Origin: Thioalkalivibrio thiocyanodenitrificans ARhD 1
GTDB taxonomy: Bacteria > Pseudomonadota > Gammaproteobacteria > Ectothiorhodospirales > Ectothiorhodospiraceae
DNA: 64,000 nt
Direction: 5' to 3'
Assembly: GCF_000378965.1 (NCBI RefSeq)
Contig: NZ_KB900536.1
Coordinates: 2,410,052-2,474,051 of the forward strand
Shown in pieces: positions 7,278 through 17,579 of the stretch. A program made the translations under genes and the position numbers. A model generated the notes under the pieces. That model saw nothing but the letters and a program-made list of their open reading frames with translations, was not told the DNA's origin and ran no database searches. Every line of letters begins with the position of its first letter. The first letter of the stretch is position 1.

Positions 7278-8729
7278 TCAACTGCGCCAGAAGGCCGGGG
7301 TGAGGAGCACCAGCACGGTGAAGATCTCCAGGCGGCCCATGACCATGGCCAGGCACAGCATCCACTTGGCGAAGTCGTTGATGTCCGCGTAGTGGGGGCC
7401 CACGTCTCCCAGGCCGGGCCCGAGGTTGTTCAGGGTGGCCGCCACGGCGGAGAACGCCGTCACCTGGTCCAGGCCGGAGGCCATGAGCGCCAGCAGAATG
7501 ATGACATACACCGCCACGTAGGCGGAAAAGAACCCCCACACCGCCTCGACCACGCGGCTGGACAGGGCGCTGCGGCCCACCTTGACGGCGATCTCCGCGT
7601 TGGGGTGCACCAGGCGCAGCACCTCGCGCTGTCCCTGCTTGAGCAGCAGCAGGATGCGGATGACCTTGATGCCGCCGCCGGTGGAGGCGGCACAGGCACC
7701 CACGAAGCTGGTGAGGATCAGCAGTACCGGCAGAAAGCCCGGCCAGTTGTAGTAATCCGTGGTGGTGAAGCCCGTGGTGGTGCCGATGGAGACCGCCTGA
7801 AAGATCCCCTGGCGCAGGCTGTCGCTCCAGCCTGCCGTTGTGGTGGTGTAATAGAGATAGCCCACGCTGATCGCGGACACCGTGGCGACGATGGTCACGT
7901 AGGCACGGAACTCCGCGTCCTGCCAGTAATGCGCGATGGTCACCCCGCGCCATGCGAGAAAATGCAATGCGAAGTTCACGCCGCCCAGCAGGATGAACGT
8001 GACCGCCACCGCCTCCACCGCCGCGCTGTCGAAGTGTCCCATGCTCGCATCATGGGTGGAAAAGCCGCCCAGGGACACCGTGGAGAAGCTGTGCGCGATG
8101 GCGTCAAAGGGCGCCATGCCCACGGCCCAGTAAGCCGTCGCGCAGGCCACGGTGAACCCCAGATACAGGTACCACAGGGCCTTGGCGGTCTCGGTGATGC
8201 GCGGGGTGAGCTTGGTGTCCTTCACCGGCCCCGGCATCTCCGCCCGGTAAAGCTGCATGCCGCCCACGCCCAGCATCGGCAGGATGGCCACCGCCAGCAC
8301 GATGATGCCCATGCCACCCATCCACTGCAGCTGCTGGCGATATATGAGGATGGCGCGTGGCAGGTCGTCCAGTCCGGAGATCACGGTGGCCCCGGTGGTA
8401 GTGAGCCCGGACATGGACTCGAACACCGCATCGGTCACGGAGATGGCCAGCGATTCGTCCAGGTAAAGAGGCAGGGCGCCGAACACGCCGAGCACCATCC
8501 AGAACATGAACACGACCATGAAGCCGTCACGCAGGCGAAGTTCCTTGCGCACCCTGTAGACCGGCACCCAGATCACCAGACCCGTCAGCAGCAGGATGCC
8601 GAAGGCCTCCAGAAACGGCCACATGGCCTGTTCACCGTAGTACAACCCCACCGCGGCAGGCGGCAGCATGGCCATGCTGAACAGCATGATCAACAGGCCG
8701 AGAATGCGCTGGATGACTGTTATCTGCAT
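7278..8729 (-). CDS. trkH: Trk potassium uptake system membrane subunit TrkH
   Basis: 483-residue polytopic membrane protein of the Trk/Ktr superfamily, the K+ pore of the TrkAH system, important for osmoadaptation and pH homeostasis in haloalkaline habitats. Four pore repeats are visible, each with a selectivity-filter-like segment such as TTTGATVI, TGFTTTDY and ASTGGGIK. Length equals E. coli TrkH. The ATG at 8729 (MQITVIQ) is chosen; the reading frame continues upstream into the heptamer array, which is non-coding. It is separated from trkA only by that array. Confidence 0.93.
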   Translation of the reverse strand: MQITVIQRILGLLIMLFSMAMLPPAAVGLYYGEQAMWPFLEAFGILLLTGLVIWVPVYRVRKELRLRDGFMVVFMFWMVLGVFGALPLYLDESLAISVTDAVFESMSGLTTTGATVISGLDDLPRAILIYRQQLQWMGGMGIIVLAVAILPMLGVGGMQLYRAEMPGPVKDTKLTPRITETAKALWYLYLGFTVACATAYWAVGMAPFDAIAHSFSTVSLGGFSTHDASMGHFDSAAVEAVAVTFILLGGVNFALHFLAWRGVTIAHYWQDAEFRAYVTIVATVSAISVGYLYYTTTTAGWSDSLRQGIFQAVSIGTTTGFTTTDYYNWPGFLPVLLILTSFVGACAASTGGGIKVIRILLLLKQGQREVLRLVHPNAEIAVKVGRSALSSRVVEAVWGFFSAYVAVYVIILLALMASGLDQVTAFSAVAATLNNLGPGLGDVGPHYADINDFAKWMLCLAMVMGRLEIFTVLVLLTPAFWRS

Positions 8730-8736
8730 GAAGGCA

Positions 8737-8826
8737 GTGGCAAGTGGCAAGTGGCAAGTGGCAAGGGACAGCAAAACGCGCGCTTGCGCGCGCCTCCCTT
8801 GCAACTTGCAACTTGCAACTTGCCAC
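8737..8826. repeat. inverted heptamer array between trkA and trkH
   Basis: The left arm has four copies of GTGGCAA (8737-8764). The right arm has three copies of CTTGCAA plus a CTTGCCA unit (8798-8825), the near-exact inverted complement. The centre contains GCGCGCTTGCGCGC. The right arm ends against the trkA stop codon (8827-8829). As RNA this would form a long hairpin between trkA and trkH and could reduce trkH expression relative to trkA. Confidence 0.9.
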
Positions 8827-10200
8827 TCATAGGAACGTGACGCTCACCGCGAACAGGCGCTCGACCTCGTTGATGCGGCGCTTGTCCACCAGGAACAGGA
8901 TGACGTGGTCCTCCGCCTCGATGACGGTGTCGTGGTGGGCGATGATCACCTCGTCACCGCGTACCAGCGCGCCGATGTTGCAGCCCCGGGGCAGTTTCAG
9001 TTCGTCGATGCGCCGGCCCACCACCTTGGATGTCTTGGAATCCCCGTGCGCCACCGCCTCGATGGCCTCGGCAGCCCCGCGCCGCAGGCTGTGCACGGCC
9101 ACCACGTCGCCCCGGCGCACGTGGGCGAGCAGGGCGCCGATGGTCACCTGCTGCGGCGAGATGGCAATGTCGATGGCGCCGCTCTCGACCAGGTCCACGT
9201 AGCTCGGCCGATTGATGATGGACATCACCTTCCTGGCGCCCAGTCGCTTGGCCAGCATGGCCGACAGGATGTTGGCCTCGTCGTCGTTGGTGAGTGCGCA
9301 GAAGACATCCGTGTTGTCGATGTTCTCCTCGAGCAGCAGATCCTCGTCGGCGGCGTCGCCGCGCAGCACGATCACGTTCTCCAGAATCTCGGAGAGTTCC
9401 CTGGTGCGCTCCCGGCTGCGCTCAATGAGCTTGACCTGGTACTTGCCGGAGAGCGCCTGGGCCAGGCGCCTGCCGATGTTGCCGCCGCCCGCGATGATCA
9501 CCCGCTTGTAGGGTTTGTCCAGTTTGCGCAGTTCACTGGTGATGGCGCGGATGTTCTTCTTGGCCGCGACGAAGAACACCTCGTCGTCGGCTTCGATCAC
9601 CGTACTGCCTTCGGGGAATATGGGCGTGTCACGCCGGAAGATGGCCGCCACCCGCGTCTGGATTCCGGGCATGTGCTCGGACAGTTCACGCAGTTCGTGT
9701 CCCACCAGCGGCCCGCCGTAGTAGGCCTTGGCGGCCACCAGCTGTACCCGGCCGTCGGCGAAGTCCAGCACCTGCAGACTGCCGGGGTGCTCGATGAGCC
9801 GCTGGATGTAGGTGGTGACCAGTTCCTCCGGGCTGATCAGCACATCGATGGGCAGGGCTTCCTGGGAGAACAGGCTGCTGTGACACAGGTACTCGGAGGC
9901 CCGTACCCGGGCAATCTTGGTGGGCGTGTGGAACAGGGTGTAGGCCACCTGACAGGCGATCATGTTGGTTTCATCGCTGTTGGTGACGGCGACGATCATG
10001 TCCGCGTCCCTGGCGCCGGCCTGTGCCAGCACATCGGGGTGAGAACCCACGCCGACGATCCCCCTGAGATCCATGCGCGCCTGGAGTTCACGCAGGATGT
10101 CGCCGCGGACATCCACCACGGTGATGTCGTTGGCCTCGTGGGAGAGACTCTGGGCCACGGATGTACCCACCTGCCCGGCGCCAAGGATGATGATCTTCAT
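8827..10200 (-). CDS. trkA: Trk potassium transporter regulatory subunit TrkA
   Basis: 457-residue cytoplasmic peripheral protein with two RCK halves. Rossmann dinucleotide-binding motifs are GAGQVG at the N-terminus and GGGNIGRR near residue 238, each followed by a TrkA-C domain. It gates TrkH in response to NAD(H)/ATP. Length matches E. coli TrkA (458). It starts 42 bp after the ntrX stop. The stop codon adjoins the heptamer array that separates it from trkH. Confidence 0.95.
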   Translation of the reverse strand: MKIIILGAGQVGTSVAQSLSHEANDITVVDVRGDILRELQARMDLRGIVGVGSHPDVLAQAGARDADMIVAVTNSDETNMIACQVAYTLFHTPTKIARVRASEYLCHSSLFSQEALPIDVLISPEELVTTYIQRLIEHPGSLQVLDFADGRVQLVAAKAYYGGPLVGHELRELSEHMPGIQTRVAAIFRRDTPIFPEGSTVIEADDEVFFVAAKKNIRAITSELRKLDKPYKRVIIAGGGNIGRRLAQALSGKYQVKLIERSRERTRELSEILENVIVLRGDAADEDLLLEENIDNTDVFCALTNDDEANILSAMLAKRLGARKVMSIINRPSYVDLVESGAIDIAISPQQVTIGALLAHVRRGDVVAVHSLRRGAAEAIEAVAHGDSKTSKVVGRRIDELKLPRGCNIGALVRGDEVIIAHHDTVIEAEDHVILFLVDKRRINEVERLFAVSVTFL

Positions 10201-10242
10201 GAAGCGCGATTCCTCGCGAAAGGTGTTCGGCGACGCATTCTA

Positions 10243-11622
10243 TCAGCCATCACCGCGCGTCTTGCGCGGTTCGATGCCCAGGGCCTTAAGCTTGCGGTAC
10301 AGGTGCGTGCGCTCCAGACCCACCCGTTCCGCCAGTCGCGTCATGTTGCCCTCGGCCCGTTCCAGCTGATGCAGCAGGTAGCCCCGTTCGAACTCCTCCC
10401 GGGCTTCGCGCAACGGCAGGTCCACGGGGATCGCGCCCGGTGCGGTTTCGGCCGGACCGCGCAGCCCGCGGCCGGAGAGCGCGAACTCCACTTCACTGCC
10501 GCTGACGTCCTCGCCGCTGCCCAGGATCAGCAGGCGCTGCACCACGCTGCGCAGTTCGCGCACGTTGCCGGGCCATTCGTGGCGGCGCAGGCGCTGCATG
10601 GCGTCGGGTGCGAAATGCCGCAGCGGCAACCCCTCGCGTTCGTGCAGGCTGGCGACAAAATGTTCCACCAGCACCGGCACGTCCTCCCGGTGCTCGCGAA
10701 GCGGCGGAATATCGAGGGGCACGACACTCAGGCGATAGAACAGGTCCTCGCGGAACGCGCCCTCACGCACCAATGCTTCCAGGTCCTTCTGGGTCGCGGC
10801 CACCACGCGCACGTCCACGGCCACCGGCTCGCTGCCGCCCACCCGGTTGATGCGTCTCTGCTCCAGGGCGTTGAGCAGGCGGCCCTGGATCTGCAGGTCC
10901 ATGTCGGCCACCTCGTCGAGGAACAGCACACCGCCGCTGGCGCGCTCCAGCAGGCCCTGGCGTACCCGCTCGCCCTGTTCCTGTCCCAGCAGTTCGACGG
11001 CGGACTCGTCCGGCGCCAGGGAGGCTACCGCCACCTCGACGAAGGGATGTGCCCGGCGGCTGCTCTGGCTGTGCAGATAGCGGGCGAATGTCTGCTTGCC
11101 GACGCCGGCTTCACCGCTGATCAGCACCCAGGTGTCGTGCTGCGCGATGCGCCGCACCTGAGCACGCAGGTCCTGCATCAACGCGCTCTCTCCCTCGGGA
11201 TAGGCGGCGCGCTCCAGCTGCTGGCGCAGGCCCACGTTCTCCCGGGCGAGTTGGTCCGCTTCCAGTGCCCGGGATACGGTGAGGATCAGCTTGGCCAGTG
11301 ACAGGGGTTTCTCCAGGAAGTCGTAGGCCCCCAGCCGTGTCGCCTCCACGGCGGTCTCCACCGATCCGTGTCCGGACATCATGATGACCGGGAACTCCAG
11401 GCTGCCGCCCTCCTGCCATTCCTTGAGCAGTGAAATGCCGTCGCCGTCCGGCATCCAGATGTCCAGCAGGACCAGGTCAGGAGTCCGGGCGCCGCGCCGT
11501 TCCCGGGCCTCGGCCAGGGTGGCCGCCACTTCCACCTGGTAGCCCTCGTCCTCGAGTATCTCCTGCACCAGGGCCCGGATATCGGGCTCGTCGTCCACCA
11601 CCAGGATAGTCGGTTCGTTCAT
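10243..11622 (-). CDS. ntrX: NtrX-type response regulator
   Basis: 459-residue regulator: receiver domain (VVDDEPD, phospho-acceptor in LLDIWMPDGDG), AAA+ domain (Walker A GEAGVGKQ, Walker B GGVLFLDEVAD, second region of homology with RLSVVPLDIPPLREH) and a Fis-type HTH ending at RKLKALGI. The GAFTGA loop that contacts sigma-54 in NtrC-like activators is missing: ELLGQEQGERVRQGLLE runs straight to the Walker B region. It may therefore act without canonical sigma-54 activation. The ATG at 11622 overlaps the ntrY stop, so the pair is translationally coupled. Its function as partner of NtrY (nitrogen, redox or envelope control) is inferred from family. Confidence 0.92.
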   Translation of the reverse strand: MNEPTILVVDDEPDIRALVQEILEDEGYQVEVAATLAEARERRGARTPDLVLLDIWMPDGDGISLLKEWQEGGSLEFPVIMMSGHGSVETAVEATRLGAYDFLEKPLSLAKLILTVSRALEADQLARENVGLRQQLERAAYPEGESALMQDLRAQVRRIAQHDTWVLISGEAGVGKQTFARYLHSQSSRRAHPFVEVAVASLAPDESAVELLGQEQGERVRQGLLERASGGVLFLDEVADMDLQIQGRLLNALEQRRINRVGGSEPVAVDVRVVAATQKDLEALVREGAFREDLFYRLSVVPLDIPPLREHREDVPVLVEHFVASLHEREGLPLRHFAPDAMQRLRRHEWPGNVRELRSVVQRLLILGSGEDVSGSEVEFALSGRGLRGPAETAPGAIPVDLPLREAREEFERGYLLHQLERAEGNMTRLAERVGLERTHLYRKLKALGIEPRKTRGDG

Positions 11623-13817
11623 CCGGCCTCCCGGGCGCTGTGACGCTCGGCCGCGGCCTCGCTGCTGATGGGAAGGCGGATGGTGACGCATGCGCCACCG
11701 CCCTGCCGGTTCTCGGCCCACACCATGCCGTTGTGCTCTTCGACGATCTTCTTGACGATGGCAAGCCCCAGGCCCGTGCCCTTGGGCTTGTTGGTGACAT
11801 AGGGCTCGAACAGCCGGGGCATGAACTCCTCCGGTACGCCGGGTCCGTTGTCACGCACGGACAGTTCCACCACGCTGCAGCGGGCCTCCTGGACACAGCG
11901 GGTCTCCATCTCCAGGCGGGGATTCTTCACGCCCTCCAGGGCCTCCAGGCCGTTCTTGATCAGGTTGTGCAGCAACTGGCGCATGCGCCCGGCGTCCGCC
12001 TGGATGTCGGGAAGTTCGTCCGCCAGGGTCAGGGTCAGGCGGTGCCTGTCGTTGCCGTACAGGTCCGCCACCTCGCGCACGAGGTCGTTGAGACTCAACG
12101 GGTGTACGGACATGTGCGGCGTGCGCGCGTAGTCGCTGAAGGCGTTGACCATGGCCTTCATGGCTTCCACCTGCTGCACGATGGTATGGGTGGCGCGCTG
12201 GAGGACCCGGGCCTGATCGGTGTCCATGCCGGGCAGCAGCTTGCGTTGCAGGCGCTCGGCGGAAAGCTGGATGGGCGTAAGCGGATTCTTGATCTCATGG
12301 GCCAGCCGCCGGGCGACCTCGCCCCAGGCGGCATCCCGCTGGGCCTGCAGCAGTGCAGTGATGTCGTCGAACACGATCACCACTCCGCCGTGGGCGCCGC
12401 TGCCGGTCGGCAGTGCCACACCGCGGCACATGAGCACCTTGCGCCCGCCGCTGCCGAACACGGTGATCTGCGCCCGCCACTCGTCCTCCTCCCGGGGGAG
12501 GCTGGTGAGCTGCTCGTTGAATCGTTGGACCAGCGCGTTCTCGAGACCGATATCCGCCAGCTTGTGCCCGATCCGGTTCGTAAGGTCCGCCTCCAGGATC
12601 TGCGCGGCGGCGGCATTGGCGGTGCGCAGCACCCGCTGGGGATCCAGGGTGACCACGCCGGATGACAGATGCTGCAGGACGGTCTCCAGGTAGGCGTGCT
12701 GGCTCTCGGCGAGGCGCCGGCTGCGTTCCGCCTCGTCCCGGGTTGCCGCGAGCGTGGACGTCATGGCGTTGAAGGAGCGCACGAGGAATCCCAGCTCGTC
12801 GCGCTGGCTCACGGGCAGTTTCTTGTGGTACTCCCCTGCCGCGACCCGCCGCGTGCCTTCCGCCAGCTCGCGGATCGGCGCCACCAGCCGCCCCGCCGAA
12901 TAGAATGCCGCCCAGACCGCGGCCAGTACGGACACCAGCAGGGCCAGTGACAGGGTGATGGCGAAGCTCTGCTTCAACGGTGCCCGCAGATAGGCGAATT
13001 CCTTGTACTCGGAAAAGGCGTCCTGGACGCTGTCCGCCAGCGCGCTCATGCGGCCCTCCACCGGATAGATGGCCTGCAGGATTCGGCCCTCGCTGCCCGG
13101 GCGCTGCGCGGCCACCGGCACCACCACCCGGATATAGAGGCCGGTGTCGTACACCGGCTCAAGCGCCACGTAGTTCTGCCGCTGGGCCAGCACCAGGAAG
13201 ACCTCCGGACTCGGGAGACTGGGCAGTCTGCGCACTGTATCCCCGATGCTCGAAGCGACGATGCGGTTGTTGCTGCCGATGAGCGTCAACTCGCTCGCCC
13301 CGCTTCGCTGGCGCAGGTCGTTGAGGGTCAGCGGGGCCAGGGCGTCGGACACGTCCACCAGTTCCTCGGCCAGCCCCTCCGTCTGGCGCGTGAGCTGTCG
13401 CGTTCGAAGGTCCAGCGAGGAACGCGACAACTCCAGGGCGTCCTCCAGGGCCTTCTCCACGCGCACGTCGAACCAGCTGTCGATGCCCTCGTCCAGGAAT
13501 TTCATGGAAAAGTAATACACGATCGACACCGGCGCCAGGGCCAGCACCACGAAGATCAGCACGAGCTTGAGGGTGAGCCGTGAACCGGGTTCGCGGTTCA
13601 CCGCCTGGCGCACGGCCTGATACACCTTGGTGCCGATGAGCACGGACAGGAAGACCAGCCCGAGCGTGTTCAGCAGCAGAAGCCAGATGTAGAGGCGTTC
13701 GAACCGCTCGGAGTTGCGCGCCGCGTCGCCCATCACGTAGAGCGACCCCAGCAGCAGCACGAAGATCACCGCCATGGGCAGCAGACCCAGCGAGAGACGT
13801 TTCAGCGCAGCGACCAT
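11619..13817 (-). CDS. ntrY: NtrY-type sensor histidine kinase
   Basis: 732-residue membrane sensor kinase. N-terminal transmembrane helices flank a sizeable extracytoplasmic segment, followed by HAMP, PAS, a HisKA domain with the phospho-acceptor [14 protein letters not shown] and a HATPase domain with [10 protein letters not shown] and GTGLGLAIV. It phosphorylates NtrX. The ATG at 13817 (MVAALKRLS) is preferred to a TTG three codons upstream. Its start overlaps the DUF4390 gene by 16 bp and its stop overlaps ntrX by 4 bp. Confidence 0.94.
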   Translation of the reverse strand: MVAALKRLSLGLLPMAVIFVLLLGSLYVMGDAARNSERFERLYIWLLLLNTLGLVFLSVLIGTKVYQAVRQAVNREPGSRLTLKLVLIFVVLALAPVSIVYYFSMKFLDEGIDSWFDVRVEKALEDALELSRSSLDLRTRQLTRQTEGLAEELVDVSDALAPLTLNDLRQRSGASELTLIGSNNRIVASSIGDTVRRLPSLPSPEVFLVLAQRQNYVALEPVYDTGLYIRVVVPVAAQRPGSEGRILQAIYPVEGRMSALADSVQDAFSEYKEFAYLRAPLKQSFAITLSLALLVSVLAAVWAAFYSAGRLVAPIRELAEGTRRVAAGEYHKKLPVSQRDELGFLVRSFNAMTSTLAATRDEAERSRRLAESQHAYLETVLQHLSSGVVTLDPQRVLRTANAAAAQILEADLTNRIGHKLADIGLENALVQRFNEQLTSLPREEDEWRAQITVFGSGGRKVLMCRGVALPTGSGAHGGVVIVFDDITALLQAQRDAAWGEVARRLAHEIKNPLTPIQLSAERLQRKLLPGMDTDQARVLQRATHTIVQQVEAMKAMVNAFSDYARTPHMSVHPLSLNDLVREVADLYGNDRHRLTLTLADELPDIQADAGRMRQLLHNLIKNGLEALEGVKNPRLEMETRCVQEARCSVVELSVRDNGPGVPEEFMPRLFEPYVTNKPKGTGLGLAIVKKIVEEHNGMVWAENRQGGGACVTIRLPISSEAAAERHSAREAG

Positions 13818-14386
13818 GTGTACCAATCACTCACCGGACTCCAGTCCGGGGACAGATAGGCCCGCACCCGCAGGGGCAGGGGCAGGGCGTCGACGGCGAT
13901 CCGTGCCCTGAGGCGGCCGTCATACTGACTCTCCCGGTTCAGGAGGCTGGCGTCCATCAGGGGCAGGGCCTCCAGCTCACCGAGAAACGCCAGCACCGAG
14001 GAGAATCGAAAAAAACTGTGCTGCACACCGGTATTGAGATGGGTGACCAGATACAGGCGGCTGAGGGCGTGATACTCCAGCCGGTAGCGCTGGACGACCG
14101 TGGCCACGTGGGCGTCCAGCCACCAGGCGCGCACACGATGGACGTCCACCTGGACCTCGAACACCAGGGCCACCCCGTTATGCAGCGCGTCGCTCAGCGC
14201 GGGACTCAACTGGTACCGGATGCCCGCATTGAGTTGATACACTCCATCCACCAGTTGTGTGCGCGCAAAATCCACGGAAAACAGCGGTTCTTCCTTCGCC
14301 TCGACCGGCCCGGCGAAGCCCGCTATCAGCCATCCCGCGAGGAGCAGGCCCGTGAGGCGCAGGGGATGTAGGGGGGCAATGATCAA
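13802..14386 (-). CDS. DUF4390 exported protein
   Basis: About 194 residues with a signal peptide (hydrophobic LTGLLLAGWLIAGFAG, likely cleaved after PVEA). The mature part is typical of DUF4390 proteins, which recur between rsmB and ntrY in gammaproteobacteria; the function is unknown. The likely start is TTG at 14386, overlapping the rsmB TGA in the arrangement TTGA. No ATG or GTG gives a sensible N-terminus, and longer readings run back through rsmB. Confidence 0.8.
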   Translation of the reverse strand: MIIAPLHPLRLTGLLLAGWLIAGFAGPVEAKEEPLFSVDFARTQLVDGVYQLNAGIRYQLSPALSDALHNGVALVFEVQVDVHRVRAWWLDAHVATVVQRYRLEYHALSRLYLVTHLNTGVQHSFFRFSSVLAFLGELEALPLMDASLLNRESQYDGRLRARIAVDALPLPLRVRAYLSPDWSPVSDWYTWSLR

Positions 14387-15678
14387 GTCTTTCTCAGCCT
14401 GGCATAGTAAAAGCCGTCCATGTCCTGCTCTCCGGCGAGGATCTGGCGACCAGGCGACCCGGGGCGCCCCCAGCCGCCGGAGATCGGGGCCTCCTCCGCA
14501 TCCGGATAGGCGCGCAGGAAGTCGCGTACCTGGCCTGCGTTTTCCTGCGGCAGCATGGAACACGTTGCATACAGAAGCATACCCCCCGGGGCCAGCAGGG
14601 GCCAGAGAGCCGCCAGCAGTTGTGCCTGGCGTGTCACCAGGGGCGCGATGTCCGATTTCTGGCGCAGCACCTTGATGTCCGGATGACGGCGGATCACGCC
14701 GGTGGCGGAACAGGGTGCGTCCAGGAGAATGCGATCATAGGGGCCGCCCTCGTGCCAGGCACCGGGGACCGCTGCGTCGCCCGCCACCAGGCGCGCACGG
14801 CGGCCCGCGCGCACCAGGTTTTCGCGTACCCGTTCCAGGCGTTCGGCATCCACGTCCAGCGCCGTGAGGTCCAGTGCCCCGCCCGCGGATTCCAGCAGGT
14901 GCAGCGTCTTTCCGCCGGGCGCCGCGCAGGCGTCCAGGACCCGCATGCCGGCCCGGCACTCCAGCAGGGGCGCGGCCAGTTGTGCGGCGGCGTCCTGCAC
15001 CGACACCAGGCCCTCGGCAAAGCCCGGCAGCTGCGCCACGTCCACGGGCGTTTCCAGCGTCAGCGCCGATGCCACCGCCAAGTGCGCCCGGGGTTGCATC
15101 CCCGCCGCCGTCAGGGATGCCGCGTGCTGTTCCCGGGTGGTGCGGGACAGGTCCACCCGCAGGGTCATGGGTGCCTGCCGGTTGAGGGCTTCGCCGACCG
15201 CCTCCCAGTCATCCGGCCATGCGGACTGCAGTGCCGACAGGAGCCAGCCGGGTAACGACAGGCGTGCCGCCGGTTCCCGGTTGATGGCGGATTGCAGTGC
15301 CGCGCCTTCCCGTTGCGCCCGGCGCAGCACCGCGTTCACGAGCCCCACGGCCCAGGGTTTGCCCAGGCCGCGGGCGAGCCCGGCGGCTTCCCGGATGGCA
15401 GCGTAGTCAGGCGTGCGCAGGTGCAGCAGTTCGCACAGGCCCATCTCGATGGTCAGGCCCACGTCCCGGTCCTTGGCGCGCAGAGGTTTGCTGAGCAGGA
15501 TCCCGGTCAGCGCCTCGAGCTGGTGATGCCAGCGCAGGGTGGCGAAACACAGGGCCTGGGCAAAGGCCCGGTCCCGGGGCGCGAGCGGGGCCAGCAGCGG
15601 CGGCAGCGCATCGGACAGGGAACTGCCGTTGAGCATCACCTGCTTGAGTGCATTGAGGACGATCTGGCGGGGAGACAC
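14383..15678 (-). CDS. rsmB: 16S rRNA m5C967 methyltransferase
   Basis: 431 residues. An N-terminal NusB-like RNA-binding domain (about 1-140) is followed by a SAM methyltransferase domain with VLDACAAPGGKTLHLLE (motif I), LDAPCSATGVIRRHPD (motif IV, first catalytic Cys) and LYATCSMLPQEN (motif VI, second Cys). It methylates cytosine 967 of 16S rRNA. The GTG at 15678 (VSPRQIVLNAL) gives a length close to E. coli RsmB (429); reading further upstream enters repeats. Confidence 0.95.
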   Translation of the reverse strand: MSPRQIVLNALKQVMLNGSSLSDALPPLLAPLAPRDRAFAQALCFATLRWHHQLEALTGILLSKPLRAKDRDVGLTIEMGLCELLHLRTPDYAAIREAAGLARGLGKPWAVGLVNAVLRRAQREGAALQSAINREPAARLSLPGWLLSALQSAWPDDWEAVGEALNRQAPMTLRVDLSRTTREQHAASLTAAGMQPRAHLAVASALTLETPVDVAQLPGFAEGLVSVQDAAAQLAAPLLECRAGMRVLDACAAPGGKTLHLLESAGGALDLTALDVDAERLERVRENLVRAGRRARLVAGDAAVPGAWHEGGPYDRILLDAPCSATGVIRRHPDIKVLRQKSDIAPLVTRQAQLLAALWPLLAPGGMLLYATCSMLPQENAGQVRDFLRAYPDAEEAPISGGWGRPGSPGRQILAGEQDMDGFYYARLRKT

Positions 15679-15681
15679 GGT

Positions 15682-15893
15682 TTGGAAGTGGGAGGGTTGA
15701 ATTGGGAAGTGGGAAAAATCGAGGCGAAGTGTGATCCTAGTGTACTGCTTCGCCCCTGCGGGTACATTCAGACTGGCGGTGAGGAAGTGGGAAGAGTGAA
15801 CTGGACGGGGCCAGAAAGTCATGTGTCCCCGCAGTTCCCTCCTCGCTGCTCCCACATCGATTTCCCACTTTCCGATTCACACTTCCCACTTCT
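15682..15893. repeat. heptamer-phase repeats between fmt and rsmB
   Basis: Units such as GGGAAGT, GGAAGTG and GAATTGG occur at 15682-15724 and 15781-15805, and the inverted forms (TTCCCAC, GATTCAC, ACTTCCC) at 15869-15893. The right part overlaps the 3' end of fmt and supplies its last codons and stop. The central part (15725-15780) has no recognised feature. Unit type matches the arrays at 5055-5137 and 35955-36060. Confidence 0.75.
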
Positions 15894-16833
15894 CAAGCCG
15901 TTCCCCGAGCAGGGAACGGCTGTTGAGCACCTCGTGCGCATCCAGTGGCCGACCACCGGGGAACTGCACCCGTGTGAGGCGCAACAGTCCATCGCCGGTG
16001 GCCACGTCGATGCCTACCGGGCCCTCGGCCACCACGGTGCCGGGGGGCGCGGTGACCGGCGAGGCCACGGGCCGTGCCTGCCAGATGCGCAGGGGTTGGT
16101 CGTCCAGGTGGGTGAAGGCCACCGGCCACGGGTTGAAGGCACGCACCTGCCGGTCCAGCGTCGCTGCCGCCAGGAACCAGTCCAGTTGCGCCTCCGCCTT
16201 GCTGAGCTTGCCGGCATAGGTGGCCAGGGAGTCGTCCTGCGGCTCAGGCTCCAGACGGCCCTTCACCAGGGCCTCAAGACAGGTGAGCAGCAGGGCCGCT
16301 CCCTGGATGGCGAGGCGATCGTGCAGATCCTGGGCGGTGTCGGTCGGGCCGATGGGCGTGCGGGCCTTCATCAGCATGTCGCCCGTGTCGAGGCCCGGCG
16401 CCATCTGCATGAGCGTGACGCCGGTTTCGGTGTCGCCCGCCAGGATGGCGCGCTGGATGGGGGCCGCACCGCGCCAGCGGGGCAGCAGGGAGGCGTGGAT
16501 GTTGAGGCAGCCGTGCTCGGGGATGTCCAGCACCGCCTTCGGCAGGATCAGCCCGTAGGCCGCCACCACCATCACGTCCGGCGCGTAGCCCCGCAGCCGC
16601 TCCTGCACATCGGCCGACTTGAGGCGCTCGGGCTGCTCCACGGCGATGCCGTGCTCCAGGGCGACCCGTTTCACCGGGCCGGGCATGAGCCTTCGCCCCC
16701 GGCCGGCCGGCCGGTCCGGCTGGGTGTAGACCGCCGCCACCTCGTGGGGCGAGTCGATCAGCGCCTGAAGTGCCGGCACCGCAAACTCGGGCGTGCCGGC
16801 GTAGACGATGCGCAGCTTGGGGGTCGAAGGCAA
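15877..16833 (-). CDS. fmt: methionyl-tRNA formyltransferase
   Basis: 318 residues (E. coli 315). It formylates initiator Met-tRNA with 10-formyl-THF. The catalytic-domain motif HASLLPRWRGAAPIQ (about residues 110-124) is followed by a C-terminal OB-fold domain. The start is TTG at 16833 (LPSTPKLRIVYAGTPEFA) with GAGG about 8 nt upstream; no ATG is available. The C-terminus ends KWEV, encoded by the adjoining heptamer repeat, exactly as in the acyltransferase at 4209-5072. It lies 37 bp downstream of def. Confidence 0.95.
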   Translation of the reverse strand: MPSTPKLRIVYAGTPEFAVPALQALIDSPHEVAAVYTQPDRPAGRGRRLMPGPVKRVALEHGIAVEQPERLKSADVQERLRGYAPDVMVVAAYGLILPKAVLDIPEHGCLNIHASLLPRWRGAAPIQRAILAGDTETGVTLMQMAPGLDTGDMLMKARTPIGPTDTAQDLHDRLAIQGAALLLTCLEALVKGRLEPEPQDDSLATYAGKLSKAEAQLDWFLAAATLDRQVRAFNPWPVAFTHLDDQPLRIWQARPVASPVTAPPGTVVAEGPVGIDVATGDGLLRLTRVQFPGGRPLDAHEVLNSRSLLGERLEKWEV

Positions 16834-16870
16834 GGTTAGGCCTCGGGGTCGTAACCGCGAGAATTTAATG

Positions 16871-17407
16871 TCAGATGGCGTGCTGGCGGTCGATGTTCCT
16901 GGGCAGGTTGCCCTGGCGGGCCAGCTTTTCCAGCTTCTTCTGGATGCGGCTGCGCTTGAGCGGCGAGAGGTAGTCCACGAACAGCTTGCCGTCCAGATGA
17001 TCCATCTCGTGCTGGATGCATACGGCCAGCAGGCCGTCGGCGTCCATCTCGCAGACTTCTCCATCGCGGTTCAGGGCGCGCACCCGCACCCGGTCGGCGC
17101 GCCGCACGGTCTCGTAATAGCCGGGCACTGACAGGCAGCCCTCCTCCATTTCCTCCTCGCCCTCCCGGGAGAGTATCTCCGGGTTGATCAGCACGAGGGG
17201 CGCATCCCGGTTCTCTGAGATGTCGATGACGATGACCTGGCGCTGTACGTTGACCTGGGTCGCGGCCAGCCCGATGCCCGGGGCCTCGTACATGGTTTCC
17301 AGCATATCGTCCACCAGCCGGCGGATGTCGTCGTCCACTTTTTCCACCGGCACGGCGCGTTTGCGCAGTCGGGGATCGGGAAAATGAAGGATTTCAAGTT
17401 TGGCCAT
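16871..17407 (-). CDS. def: peptide deformylase
   Basis: 178 residues. Fe/Zn enzyme that removes the N-formyl group from nascent proteins. All three motifs are intact: [15 protein letters not shown] and QHEMDHLDG (metal ligands Cys, His, His). First gene of the leftward def-fmt-rsmB-DUF4390-ntrY-ntrX-trkA-trkH series, divergent from the lysM-dprA-smg-topA series. Confidence 0.97.
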   Translation of the reverse strand: MAKLEILHFPDPRLRKRAVPVEKVDDDIRRLVDDMLETMYEAPGIGLAATQVNVQRQVIVIDISENRDAPLVLINPEILSREGEEEMEEGCLSVPGYYETVRRADRVRVRALNRDGEVCEMDADGLLAVCIQHEMDHLDGKLFVDYLSPLKRSRIQKKLEKLARQGNLPRNIDRQHAI

Positions 17408-17491
17408 GACCGCTTATCCGCTGTTCGTCCGTCTCTGGGGGATATTCGTGCAGTAGTGCAAGTTTTTCTGCTAATGTAGTGATCATACTAA

Positions 17492-17497
17492 TATAAT
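17492..17497 (+). promoter_or_regulatory. possible -10 element in the def/lysM divergent gap
   Basis: The 172-bp gap 17408-17579 is locally AT-rich around 17455-17500 and holds a consensus TATAAT at 17492-17497, 82 bp before the LysM gene start. No good -35 is found at 16-18 bp, so this is a weak call. Promoters for both divergent series are expected in this gap. Confidence 0.35.
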
Positions 17498-17579
17498 GTG
17501 GTCAGCCGAGGGCTATTCAAGCTGGCCGGAACAGGGTGCCGAGGAGCCGGCGCCATAGAACAAGCGACTGACAGGGGGA

